From Caldisericum exile_A (GTDB lineage: Bacteria; Caldisericota; Caldisericia; Caldisericales; Caldisericaceae), in assembly GCF_047785965.1 (NCBI RefSeq), contig NZ_JBLOBF010000008.1:1-64000 (forward strand): a stretch of 64,000 bases of DNA, given 5' to 3'. Under the pieces are notes generated by a model. It was given only the letters and a program-made list of their open reading frames with translations. It did not search any database and was not told where the DNA came from. Below, piece by piece: positions 33,135 to 41,179 of the stretch. Positions within the stretch are counted from its first letter, which is position 1. Each line of letters starts with the position of its first letter. The translations under genes were made by a program, and so were the position numbers.

Positions 33135-33528
33135 AATTCAGGAAGCAAATCCTGAAAATTACGTCCCTGAAGATTTGGCTTTGCGTGTTTCTGAGACTTT
33201 TAAAACATCACCTTCAAAAGTCTATGGGGTGCTCACCCTTTACACAATGTTCTCTGCAAAACCAAGAGGAAAACACATTGTTCGAGTTTGCAGGAGTTTA
33301 TCGTGTCATCTTGCAGAGGGAGAAAAAATTGTAAGGAAATTGAAGGAAGAGTTAGGGATAGATTTTGGAGAGACAACCGAAGATAGGGAGTTTACGCTTG
33401 AAGAATCAAGTTGCCTTGGAATGTGTTCAGTTGCGCCTTCAATGATGATCGATGATGTTCCTTTTGGAAATCTAAAGGAAGAAGACATACCTCTTATTAT
33501 TAAAAAAGTTCGGGAAGGTGCATTATGA
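33100..33528 (+). CDS. NuoE-like [2Fe-2S] subunit 2 (short N-terminus)
   Basis: The 142-residue protein is a second NuoE paralogue with intact ligands in VCRSLSC (CxxxxC) and SSCLGMCSVAP (CxxxC). Compared with the first copy it lacks about 20 N-terminal residues. The start is fixed by a GGGGGAG site five bases upstream and by an in-frame stop just before it. It overlaps the first nuoF by 35 bases and the second nuoF by four, so the duplicated E/F pair is translationally coupled. Confidence 0.9.
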   Translation: MKGKSLIDVLHEIQEANPENYVPEDLALRVSETFKTSPSKVYGVLTLYTMFSAKPRGKHIVRVCRSLSCHLAEGEKIVRKLKEELGIDFGETTEDREFTLEESSCLGMCSVAPSMMIDDVPFGNLKEEDIPLIIKKVREGAL

Positions 33529-35168
33529 AACTCTATAGAAGCCACATATTAGTCGCTGAAGATTCTAAGAGTCTTGCAAAAGGTGCAAAAGAAATAGAGG
33601 AATTATTAACAAAAGAGATAAGAAACATAGGATTGGAAAATGAAATTCTTGTTGCTCCAACTGGAAGTCTTGGATATGAGGATTTGGGTGTAGCAATTGC
33701 TGTTTATCCAGATGGCGTGATATATGCACCCGTTAAACCAAGCGATGTACCTCTTATTGTCAAAGAACACCTTTTAAAAGGACGGATTGTTAAAGAGATT
33801 GCACATGAAATCGGAAAGAAAGATGTAATTCTTAAAGAAACTCGTGCGGAGCGAGTGCTTTCAATACAAGAAAGAGTATTGCTAAAAAGAGTGGGCATGA
33901 TAAACCCGGAGTCTATTGAAGAATATATTGCTGAAGATGGTTATTTAGCTTTAGAAAAGGCTCTTGAAAATGGGCCTGAGTGGGTATTAGAAGAAGTCAA
34001 GGCATCTGAGTTAAGAGGTAGGGGTGGTGCAGGATTCCCAACAGGAAAAAAGTGGGAATTTACTGCAAAAGCAAAAAGTGATGTTAAGTATGTAATTTGT
34101 AATGCAGATGAAGGAGAACCTGGTACATTTAAAGATAGAGTAATAATGGAAGGAGACCCACACCTCCTTATTGAGGGCATGATACTTGCAGGATATGCGA
34201 CAGGTGCAAATTATGGATACATTTACATTAGAGGTGAATATGACCTTTCAATTAAGAGACTTCAAAAGGCCATAGATCAGGCAAGATCGTATGGATTCCT
34301 TGGAGAAAATATACTGGGCTCTGGTTTTAACTTTGATATAGAAATAAAGAAAGGTGCAGGTGCTTATATCTGTGGCGAAGAAACTGCCCTTATAGAATCA
34401 ATTGAAGGAAAACGTGGCGAGCCAAGGAAGAAACCTCCATATCCACCAACTTATGGCCTTTGGGGAAAACCTACTGTAATTAACAATGTTGAAACATTAG
34501 CAAATATTCCACCAATCGTAGTAAATGGTGCCGAATGGTTTAAAAAATTTGGAGTTCCAGGATCATACGGTACTAAACTTTTCAGTTTAATGGGGGATAT
34601 AAATTACAAAGGTGTAATCGAGATCCCATTTGGAGTTAAGCTTTCATCAATAATAAACGATGTCGGTTTCAGTGTAAAAGGTGGCAAATCTCTTAAGGGG
34701 GTAATCCTGGGTGGAGTTTCTGGAAGCCTTATAACTCCCGGAGAGTTAGATGCACCTGTTGATTTTAATTCACTTGCTAAAATTGAAGCAGGGCCCGGAT
34801 CTGGTTCTATTGTGGTTTTAAGCGAGGATAGATGTATTGTTGATATTGCAAAAAATATTGCATATTTTTTTAGACATGAATCCTGTGGAAAGTGTACGCC
34901 ATGTAGGGTTGGCACAGAGGAAATGTACAAAATAATTGATTATATTTCAAGAGGTCTTGGTGAAGAAAGTGATCTTACAAGACTTGAAAAACTATCTACA
35001 ACAATGAAATTAACTTCTTTTTGCGGGTTAGGACAAACTGCTCCCAATATAATTTCTCAATCACTTGTTAAATATAGAACTGAATGGCTTGAGCATATAA
35101 AACAGAGAAAATGTAATGCAAATGTTTGTGAATTTGAAGAAATAACCGAGGAGGTATCAAATGAGTGA
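33525..35168 (+). CDS. NuoF-like FMN/NAD-binding subunit 2 with cluster-less N-terminal domain
   Basis: The 547-residue protein is a close paralogue of the NuoF at 31479, sharing ELRGRGGAGFPTGKKW, CNADEGEPGTFKDR, a SLBB region and the N3-type ESCGKCTPCRVGT with SFCGLGQ. Its N-terminal thioredoxin-like domain aligns with that of the first copy, but all four cluster ligands are gone: the segments read ILVAEDSKSLAKGAK and APTGSLGYEDLG. That domain therefore cannot bind [2Fe-2S]. FMN and NAD site residues look intact, so NAD(H) turnover is still likely. It overlaps the formate dehydrogenase start by eight bases. Confidence 0.92.
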   Translation: MKLYRSHILVAEDSKSLAKGAKEIEELLTKEIRNIGLENEILVAPTGSLGYEDLGVAIAVYPDGVIYAPVKPSDVPLIVKEHLLKGRIVKEIAHEIGKKDVILKETRAERVLSIQERVLLKRVGMINPESIEEYIAEDGYLALEKALENGPEWVLEEVKASELRGRGGAGFPTGKKWEFTAKAKSDVKYVICNADEGEPGTFKDRVIMEGDPHLLIEGMILAGYATGANYGYIYIRGEYDLSIKRLQKAIDQARSYGFLGENILGSGFNFDIEIKKGAGAYICGEETALIESIEGKRGEPRKKPPYPPTYGLWGKPTVINNVETLANIPPIVVNGAEWFKKFGVPGSYGTKLFSLMGDINYKGVIEIPFGVKLSSIINDVGFSVKGGKSLKGVILGGVSGSLITPGELDAPVDFNSLAKIEAGPGSGSIVVLSEDRCIVDIAKNIAYFFRHESCGKCTPCRVGTEEMYKIIDYISRGLGEESDLTRLEKLSTTMKLTSFCGLGQTAPNIISQSLVKYRTEWLEHIKQRKCNANVCEFEEITEEVSNE

Positions 35169-37875
35169 ATTAGTGAATGTTAAAATCGATGGTAAGCCCT
35201 ATCAGTTTGAAAAAGGCACTACAATTTTAAAGGCCTGTAAATCCATTGGCATAGAAATTCCAACTCTTTGCTATCTTGAAGGTATTGCAGAAGAGGGTTC
35301 CTGTGGAATGTGCGTTGTGGAGGTAAAGGGTTCAAGAACGCTTCAAAGAGCATGCATTACTGAAGTTACAGAGGGTATGGAAATTACTACTAATTCGGAC
35401 TTAATTTATGAAGCTAGAAAAATGAATCTTGAACTTGCGCTTGCCCATCACCCTTTGGACTGTATGACTTGTGATAAAGATGGGGATTGCGTCCTTCAGG
35501 ATCTTGCATATCAATTTGGAATAAAGAAGAGCCAATTTCTTGATGAAAAAGATGCTTTCGTATATGAGAAAGAAACACCCTGGGATAAAAACCCATTTAT
35601 TCAGTTTGATCCACAGAAATGTATTCTCTGTAGACGTTGTGTTGATGCTTGTGAAAACCAAGCAATCGTTGAGGCAATTGCTATTGCAATGAGAGGTTAC
35701 AGGTCAATTGTATCAACTCCTTTTAATCTTCCTTTAGAAGAAACTAATTGTCAATTCTGTGCTGAGTGCGTTCAGGCTTGTCCAACAGCAGCATTAATTG
35801 AAAAACCACGAATAGGCAAAGGAAAAATCTTCAATTTTGAAAAAACGGATACTATTTGTGCTTATTGCGGTGTTGGCTGTAATTTAACAATTTTTAAAGA
35901 TAAGAATAATAATCTTGTAATGGCAAGGGGAGTAGACAGGGAACCAAATAAAGGTAGATTATGTGTGAAAGGAAGATATGGTTATGAATATGTGAATTCA
36001 TCCGAAAGACTTACAACTCCCCTTATAAAAGAAAATGGAGTTTTCAGGGCTGCAACCTGGGAAGAAGCCCTTGACTACACCGCAAAAAGATTACTTGAGA
36101 TAAAGGATAAATATGGACCTGATGCAATAGGCGTGCTTGGATCTGCTCGTTGCACAAACGAAGACAACTATGTAGTGCAAAAATTTGCAAGAGCAGTTAT
36201 AGGAACAAACAACATCGACCATTGTGCAAGATTGTGTCATGCCTCAACAGTTTCAGGTTTAGGTAAAGCTCTTGGAGCAGGTGCCGCAACAAACCCTATA
36301 GATGATATTAAGAATGCAGAGGTTATGTTTGTAATTGGTTCAAATACAACTGAAACTCACCCTGTTATTGCTCAATTTATAAAGGAGAACAAAAAGAAAA
36401 AGGGAGCAAAACTTATAGTTTGTGATCCAAGAAATATTGATCTTGCAAAATATGCAGATATCTTTATCCAACACTATCCGGGAACTGATGTTGCTCTTTT
36501 AAACGGAATGATGAAGGTAATAGTTGATAAAGGACTTATTGATAAGGAATTTATTGAAAATCATACTGAAGGTTTTGAAAACCTCTTAAAGGTCCTTGAT
36601 AAATATGATCTTGACAAAGTTTCTGAAATTACAGGAGTTGATAAAAAGCTTATAGAAACTGCTGCAATAACCTATGCAAAAGGTCCAAATTCGATGATTT
36701 TCTATACGATGGGAATTACGCAACATCATGTTGGAGTTGATAATGTCTTAAGTATCGCAAATCTTGCCTTGATTACAGGGCATATCGGAAAAGAGGGAAA
36801 TGGCATTGATCCTTTAAGAGGACAGGCTAATGTGCAAGGTGCATGTGATGTTGGAGCATTACCTGATGTCTATACTGGTTATCAAAAGGTAACTGAAGAA
36901 AATGTAAGAAAAAAATTCGAAGAATTTTGGAAGGTTAAACTTCCAGAAAATATTGGCTATGCTGTTTCTCAATTTGGAGATCTGGCACTTGAAGGCAAAT
37001 TAAAAGCAGTTTATGCAATGGGCGAAAACCCTCTTGTAACGGAAGCTGATGTTCGTCATGTAAAGGAAGGTTTTGAGAAACTTGAATTCCTTGCGGTTCA
37101 GGATATTTTCCTTTCGGAAACAGCTCAAATTGCAGATGTTGTCTTTCCTGCGAAGGCTTCTTATGAAAAGTTTGGTACTTTTACAAACACTGAAAGAAGA
37201 GTACAACTTTTGAATCCAGGAAGAACACCGCATCCAAATGTAAAAGATGATTGGCAAATTGTTTGTGAAGTCGCAACCCGTATGGGTTATCCAATGCACT
37301 ATAGGGATGCAGAAGAAATTTGGGAAGAAATTCGTGAATTAACACCATCTTTAAAAGGCATTACATATAAGAGGCTTAAGGAAAATTCTCTTTTGTGGCC
37401 ATGCCCAGATGAAAATCATCCAGGAACAAGAATTTTGCACTATGGAGGTAATTTCAAACGGCCCAACGGAAAAGCACTTATATCAGCTGTTGAATTTGAA
37501 CCACCTGTTGAAGTTCCTGATAGCGAATATCCTTTTATCCTTACAACCGGAAGAATTTTGTTTCACTATCATTCAAGGAATGAAACTCGAAGAGTTAAGG
37601 TACTTGAAAGTTTTGTACCTGAGAATTTTGTTGAAATAAATCCAGAAGATGCAGAGAAACTCAATATAAAAGATGGAGATAAGGTAAAAGTTAAAACAAG
37701 AAGGGGAGAAATTGTTGTAAAAGCAAAGGTATCTACAAAACCGAAGAAAGGTGTTGTATTTGTAAGTTTCCACTTTTCGGAAGCAAATGCAAATATTCTT
37801 ACAATTAATGCAATTGATCCTATTGCAAGAATTCCCGAATTTAAGGCGTGTGGGTGTGCAATAGAAAAAATTTAA
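35161..37875 (+). CDS. Formate dehydrogenase catalytic subunit (Mo/W-bis-pterin, Cys-type)
   Basis: The 904-residue protein has a NuoG-like N-terminal part: a [2Fe-2S] domain (PTLCYLEG, then GSCGMCVVEV), the His-ligated motif HHPLDCMTCDKDGDC, and two [4Fe-4S] sites (CILCRRCVDAC and CQFCAECVQAC). The molybdopterin enzyme part follows, with its own cluster motif CAYCGVGC and LCVKGR. The active site reads DHCARLCHASTVSGL, where Cys359 takes the place of the selenocysteine or cysteine metal ligand and is followed by the catalytic histidine. A C-terminal pterin-binding domain (about 790-900) closes the protein. The neighbouring formate channel, MobA and FdhD support formate oxidation or CO2 reduction with NAD(H) and possibly ferredoxin. 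Confidence 0.93.
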   Translation: MSELVNVKIDGKPYQFEKGTTILKACKSIGIEIPTLCYLEGIAEEGSCGMCVVEVKGSRTLQRACITEVTEGMEITTNSDLIYEARKMNLELALAHHPLDCMTCDKDGDCVLQDLAYQFGIKKSQFLDEKDAFVYEKETPWDKNPFIQFDPQKCILCRRCVDACENQAIVEAIAIAMRGYRSIVSTPFNLPLEETNCQFCAECVQACPTAALIEKPRIGKGKIFNFEKTDTICAYCGVGCNLTIFKDKNNNLVMARGVDREPNKGRLCVKGRYGYEYVNSSERLTTPLIKENGVFRAATWEEALDYTAKRLLEIKDKYGPDAIGVLGSARCTNEDNYVVQKFARAVIGTNNIDHCARLCHASTVSGLGKALGAGAATNPIDDIKNAEVMFVIGSNTTETHPVIAQFIKENKKKKGAKLIVCDPRNIDLAKYADIFIQHYPGTDVALLNGMMKVIVDKGLIDKEFIENHTEGFENLLKVLDKYDLDKVSEITGVDKKLIETAAITYAKGPNSMIFYTMGITQHHVGVDNVLSIANLALITGHIGKEGNGIDPLRGQANVQGACDVGALPDVYTGYQKVTEENVRKKFEEFWKVKLPENIGYAVSQFGDLALEGKLKAVYAMGENPLVTEADVRHVKEGFEKLEFLAVQDIFLSETAQIADVVFPAKASYEKFGTFTNTERRVQLLNPGRTPHPNVKDDWQIVCEVATRMGYPMHYRDAEEIWEEIRELTPSLKGITYKRLKENSLLWPCPDENHPGTRILHYGGNFKRPNGKALISAVEFEPPVEVPDSEYPFILTTGRILFHYHSRNETRRVKVLESFVPENFVEINPEDAEKLNIKDGDKVKVKTRRGEIVVKAKVSTKPKKGVVFVSFHFSEANANILTINAIDPIARIPEFKACGCAIEKI

Positions 37876-37890
37876 ATAAAGGAGGTAAGT

Positions 37891-38727
37891 ATGAACGATG
37901 TAAATTTCTTTCCACCAAAAGATGTTGCAGCTAAAATGTGTGAAACTGGGGTTGGAAAATGCAGACTTCCGCTTTTAAAGATGTTTCTTCTTGCAATCCT
38001 TGCAGGTGTTTACATTGCATTTGGGGCTCAACTGTTTTTACTTGTAGGGTCTGACTCAACTCTTGGCTTTGGTTTTACAAGGTTTCTTTCGGCGTCTGTC
38101 TTTACCGTAGGCCTTATGATGGTAGTTATAGGTGGAGCAGAACTTTTTACTGGTAATAACCTTGTCCTTATTGCAGCTCTTGATAAAAAAGTTAGTTGGG
38201 TAGAACTTCTTAAAAACTGGGTTGTTGTCTACATTGGAAATTTTGTTGGATCAATTCTTGTTGCTGCATTTCTTTTTTGGGGTGGGACTTGGTCTTTAAA
38301 TAACACGCTTGTAGGTTCGAATGCCTTAAAGGTTGCCTTGTCCAAAACTTCGCTTACTTTTGCACAAGCATTCTTTAGGGGTATTCTCTGTAATTGGCTT
38401 GTATGTATGGCAGTTTGGATGGCAATGGCTTCTAAAGATGTAATTGGAAAACTCTTTGCAATCTATTTCCCAATTATGGCTTTTGTTGCCTCTGGTTTTG
38501 AGCACTCAGTTGCAAATATGTTCTTCATACCTTACGGAATCTTCTTGAAAGGAAACCCAAAAGTACTTGAAGCAGCAGGGAAAACAATTGCTGATGTTGC
38601 TAATCTTAATTGGGGAACACTTTTTACTGTAAACCTCATTCCCGTTACCCTCGGGAACCTTGTCGGTGGTGCATTCTTTGTTGGATTTATCTATTGGGTT
38701 GTGTATTTAATGAATACGAAAAAATAA
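37891..38727 (+). CDS. Formate/nitrite transporter family channel (FocA/FdhC-like)
   Basis: The 278-residue protein has six membrane spans and the FNT signatures GGAELFTGNN near residue 86 and GFEHSVANMFF near residue 207, including the central pore histidine. FNT pentamers move formate, nitrite or similar anions, and the position right after a formate dehydrogenase makes formate the likely substrate. A GGAGG site lies six bases before the ATG. The stop overlaps the mobA start by one base. Confidence 0.93.
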   Translation: MNDVNFFPPKDVAAKMCETGVGKCRLPLLKMFLLAILAGVYIAFGAQLFLLVGSDSTLGFGFTRFLSASVFTVGLMMVVIGGAELFTGNNLVLIAALDKKVSWVELLKNWVVVYIGNFVGSILVAAFLFWGGTWSLNNTLVGSNALKVALSKTSLTFAQAFFRGILCNWLVCMAVWMAMASKDVIGKLFAIYFPIMAFVASGFEHSVANMFFIPYGIFLKGNPKVLEAAGKTIADVANLNWGTLFTVNLIPVTLGNLVGGAFFVGFIYWVVYLMNTKK

Positions 38728-39335
38728 TGAAAATAAAACCTGTTATCCTTGTTGGTGGTAAAAGTAGACGATTTGGAAGCGATAAATTCTTCCTTACTAT
38801 TAATGGTAAATTAATTTTTGAAAGAACTTATAGAATACTCAAGGATGTTTTTCAGGAGGAGCCTGTCTTCATTGGGAGGCAGGCTCCTATTGGAAATTAT
38901 GAATTTTTAGAAGATTTAATACCTAATTTGGGTCCCTTGGGTGGGCTATATACTGCTTTGAAAGTATTTGATGTGGATTTTGTTTTTCTTACCGCATGTG
39001 ATATGCCATTTATAAATAAAGAGGTTTTAAAATATATGAGGGAAAGTTTAGATTATGGAGCAAAGGTTTGCGTTCCGAAACTCGAAAATGGCTACATTGA
39101 ACCGCTTTTTGCTTTTTATAGTAAGAAACTACTTCCAAAAATAGAAAAAAACATTGATGTTTGCGATTTGAAGTTGAGGAGCCTTTTGGATTTTGATGTT
39201 CAATTTTTTGATCCAAATAAAATAAGAAATATTGATCCAGAACTATTGACCTTCCTCAATATTAATACCAAAAATGACTTTGATAAAATCTGCAAAATAT
39301 TAGAAGATGAAAAAGTTCAAGATTTTGCGGTTTGA
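38727..39335 (+). CDS. mobA: Molybdenum cofactor guanylyltransferase
   Basis: With the ATG at 38727 the protein has 202 residues. It shows the nucleotidyltransferase start VILVGGKSRRFGSDK, the GPLGGLYTAL segment and TACDMPF, all typical of MobA. MobA attaches GMP to molybdopterin to make the bis-MGD cofactor of formate dehydrogenases. The frame stays open upstream into the channel gene, but the ATG overlapping the channel stop is the natural start. It overlaps fdhD by 29 bases. Confidence 0.9.
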   Translation: MKIKPVILVGGKSRRFGSDKFFLTINGKLIFERTYRILKDVFQEEPVFIGRQAPIGNYEFLEDLIPNLGPLGGLYTALKVFDVDFVFLTACDMPFINKEVLKYMRESLDYGAKVCVPKLENGYIEPLFAFYSKKLLPKIEKNIDVCDLKLRSLLDFDVQFFDPNKIRNIDPELLTFLNINTKNDFDKICKILEDEKVQDFAV

Positions 39336-40008
39336 AAATGGAAATATTTTTAATTTAGATGATTTTGTTGTTGAGGAGAAAATCCTCAATGTCTTTGCAA
39401 ATGGAGAACTTGTTCAGTCTGTCTTTTACTCTAATAAAAATGAATTTTATCTTGCCCTGGGTGTGCTTTTTTATAATAACATCATTGTTTCGAAAAACGA
39501 AATTTTAAATTATTCATCAAAAGAAAATGATTTTTCAGTAAATTTGTATTTTGAAATTGTCTCGAAAAGATCCAAAAGTATCGATTTTAATGAAATCAAT
39601 AAAATTGATGTTATTAAAGCCAGTTCACTTTTCACATTAATGAAACAAACTTTGACACACTCAAATACCTTTGCTATAACTGGCGGCACTCATATTGTTT
39701 CTGTGGCAACTAAAGATAATCTTCTTGCATATTTTGAGGATATCTCGAGGTTGTCCGCAGTTTTAAAAGTGGTAGGTTTTTTAGTTGATAATGAAATGAG
39801 AGACGAGACGCTTCTTTTTACTTCAGGAAGAATTAATTATAACATTGTTCAAATTGCTTCTAAAATAAATTCAAAAATAATTGTTTCTCAATCAGCGGTT
39901 TCAACTCTTGCAATTAAAAGTGGAGACTCCCTCAATATCACTCTCGTAGGGTTTTTGCGGGGCAATCGCTTTAATATCTATTCGCATCCCGAAAGAATCT
40001 CGCAATAA
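39307..40008 (+). CDS. fdhD: Divergent FdhD-like formate dehydrogenase accessory protein
   Basis: The 233-residue protein matches FdhD in its second half: FAITGGTHIVSVATKDN, then ISRLSAVLKVVG, LLFTSGRINYNIVQIAS, SQSAVSTLAIK, and LVGFLRGNRFNIYSHPERI. FdhD transfers sulfur from a cysteine desulfurase to the molybdenum cofactor through two cysteines in a CxxC loop. Here the corresponding region (around residues 85-97, KRSKSIDFNEIN) has no cysteine, and the whole protein appears cysteine-free. The usual GRHNA segment is SRLSA. It may act by another mechanism or only as a cofactor-binding chaperone. Confidence 0.8.
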   Translation: MKKFKILRFENGNIFNLDDFVVEEKILNVFANGELVQSVFYSNKNEFYLALGVLFYNNIIVSKNEILNYSSKENDFSVNLYFEIVSKRSKSIDFNEINKIDVIKASSLFTLMKQTLTHSNTFAITGGTHIVSVATKDNLLAYFEDISRLSAVLKVVGFLVDNEMRDETLLFTSGRINYNIVQIASKINSKIIVSQSAVSTLAIKSGDSLNITLVGFLRGNRFNIYSHPERISQ

Positions 40009-40029
40009 TCAAAAAAACTAAAATTCGCA

Positions 40030-40035
40030 TATAAT
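40030..40035 (+). promoter_or_regulatory. -10 box of the dcw cluster
   Basis: TATAAT is followed by exactly eight bases and the ATG of rsmH. No ribosome site or clear -35 is visible. It lies in the 35-base gap between fdhD and rsmH, the only clear gap for a dcw promoter. Confidence 0.45.
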
Positions 40036-40043
40036 ATCAATTG

Positions 40044-40919
40044 ATGGAAATACATCATATACCTGTATTGTTAAATGAGACAATTGATTTGTTGAATTTA
40101 AAGGAAGATTCTATTGTTATTGACGCAACATTAGGAGAAGGTGGACATTCTGTTGAAATTCTTAAAAGAATCCCCAAGGGTTTTCTTATTGGTATCGATA
40201 TGGATTATGAAACAATTGAAAGGGCAAAGCAAAGGCTTCTTCAAGTTTCTGATAATTTTGTTATAGTTCCTGGCAACTTTAAGGAAATTAAGTCTCTTAT
40301 TCTTCCTTTTGCAAAAAATGTTACACACATACTTGCAGATTTGGGTGTCTCATCTTTGCAACTTGAAGACGAGTCTCGAGGGTTTTCTTTTATGAAAGAA
40401 GGGCCTCTTGATATGAGAATGTGTAGACCATGCACAAGGTATACTGCTTATGACATTGTTAATAATTTTGAGGAAAGTGAGATAAGAGATATTATCCTTT
40501 ATTATGGTGAAGATCCGCTTGCCTCTAAAATTGCAAGGCGCATTATTGAAGAAAGGAAAAAACATCCAATTGAAACTACAACACAGCTTGCAGAGATTAT
40601 AAAAGGTGTTTATCCTAAAGGTTATTACAGAATTCATCCAGCAACAAGAACATTTCAAGCACTCCGGATTTTTATAAATCGAGAGCTTGATAATCTAAAG
40701 GAATTTTTGGAAAGCGCTCCAACTCTATTGCTTCCAAAAGGTCGCATTGCGATCATTACGTATCATTCTCTTGAAGACAGGCTTGTAAAACAATCGTTTA
40801 GAAATAACCCAACATTAAAGTTAGTTAATAAACATGTAATAAAACCAAAAGAGGAGGAGATTGAAAATAATAGGCGTGCAAGAAGTGCAAAATTAAGAGT
40901 GGCGGAGAAGGTTGTATGA
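40044..40919 (+). CDS. rsmH: 16S rRNA (cytosine1402-N4)-methyltransferase
   Basis: The 291-residue SAM-dependent enzyme shows the RsmH/MraW start HHIPVLLNETIDLL, the SAM-binding DATLGEGGHSVEIL, LADLGVSSLQLED, GPLDMRM, and the C-terminal HSLEDRLVKQSFR. It methylates N4 of C1402 in the ribosomal P site. I chose the ATG at 40044 over the adjacent TTG. The gene opens the dcw cluster; the usual upstream mraZ regulator gene is absent, fdhD taking its place. Confidence 0.96.
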   Translation: MEIHHIPVLLNETIDLLNLKEDSIVIDATLGEGGHSVEILKRIPKGFLIGIDMDYETIERAKQRLLQVSDNFVIVPGNFKEIKSLILPFAKNVTHILADLGVSSLQLEDESRGFSFMKEGPLDMRMCRPCTRYTAYDIVNNFEESEIRDIILYYGEDPLASKIARRIIEERKKHPIETTTQLAEIIKGVYPKGYYRIHPATRTFQALRIFINRELDNLKEFLESAPTLLLPKGRIAIITYHSLEDRLVKQSFRNNPTLKLVNKHVIKPKEEEIENNRRARSAKLRVAEKVV

Positions 40920-41179
40920 GACTTAGGACGACAATTCTTCTTGCAGTTTTGTTTGTTCTTATTATCATTTATGGGGGGCTGTTTTTTGCTACAGTAAAAA
41001 TTAAAATACAAATTTCAAGTCTTGATGCTGAGATTGAAGCATTGAAAACAAGAAATCAATTACTCACTTACGAGTACCTCAAATTACAAGACCCTACTTA
41101 TGTCGAAACAATTGCAAAAGAAAAACTTCATATGATTGAGGTTAAGAATTTCTATGTCGTGGAAATTAACCCAAAGTAG
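40916..41179 (+). CDS. ftsL: FtsL-like cell division protein
   Basis: The 87-residue protein has one membrane helix (about 6-28) followed by a leucine-rich coiled-coil segment (about 30-65, with QISSLDAEIEALKTRNQLL) and a short DPTYVETIAKEKLHM tail. This topology, size and position between rsmH and ftsI identify it as FtsL, although sequence similarity in this family is low. FtsL works with FtsB and FtsQ at the division site. It overlaps both neighbours. Confidence 0.8.
   Translation: MRLRTTILLAVLFVLIIIYGGLFFATVKIKIQISSLDAEIEALKTRNQLLTYEYLKLQDPTYVETIAKEKLHMIEVKNFYVVEINPK

Noticed and set aside
36217..36260. Selenocysteine (in-frame TGA) in the formate dehydrogenase active site
   Set aside because: The codon at the active-site position is TGT (Cys359), so no recoding is needed.
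38610..38726. Upstream extension of the mobA frame into the formate channel gene
   Set aside because: The 39 extra residues are an out-of-frame reading of the channel; the ATG overlapping the channel stop begins exactly at the MobA nucleotide-binding motif.
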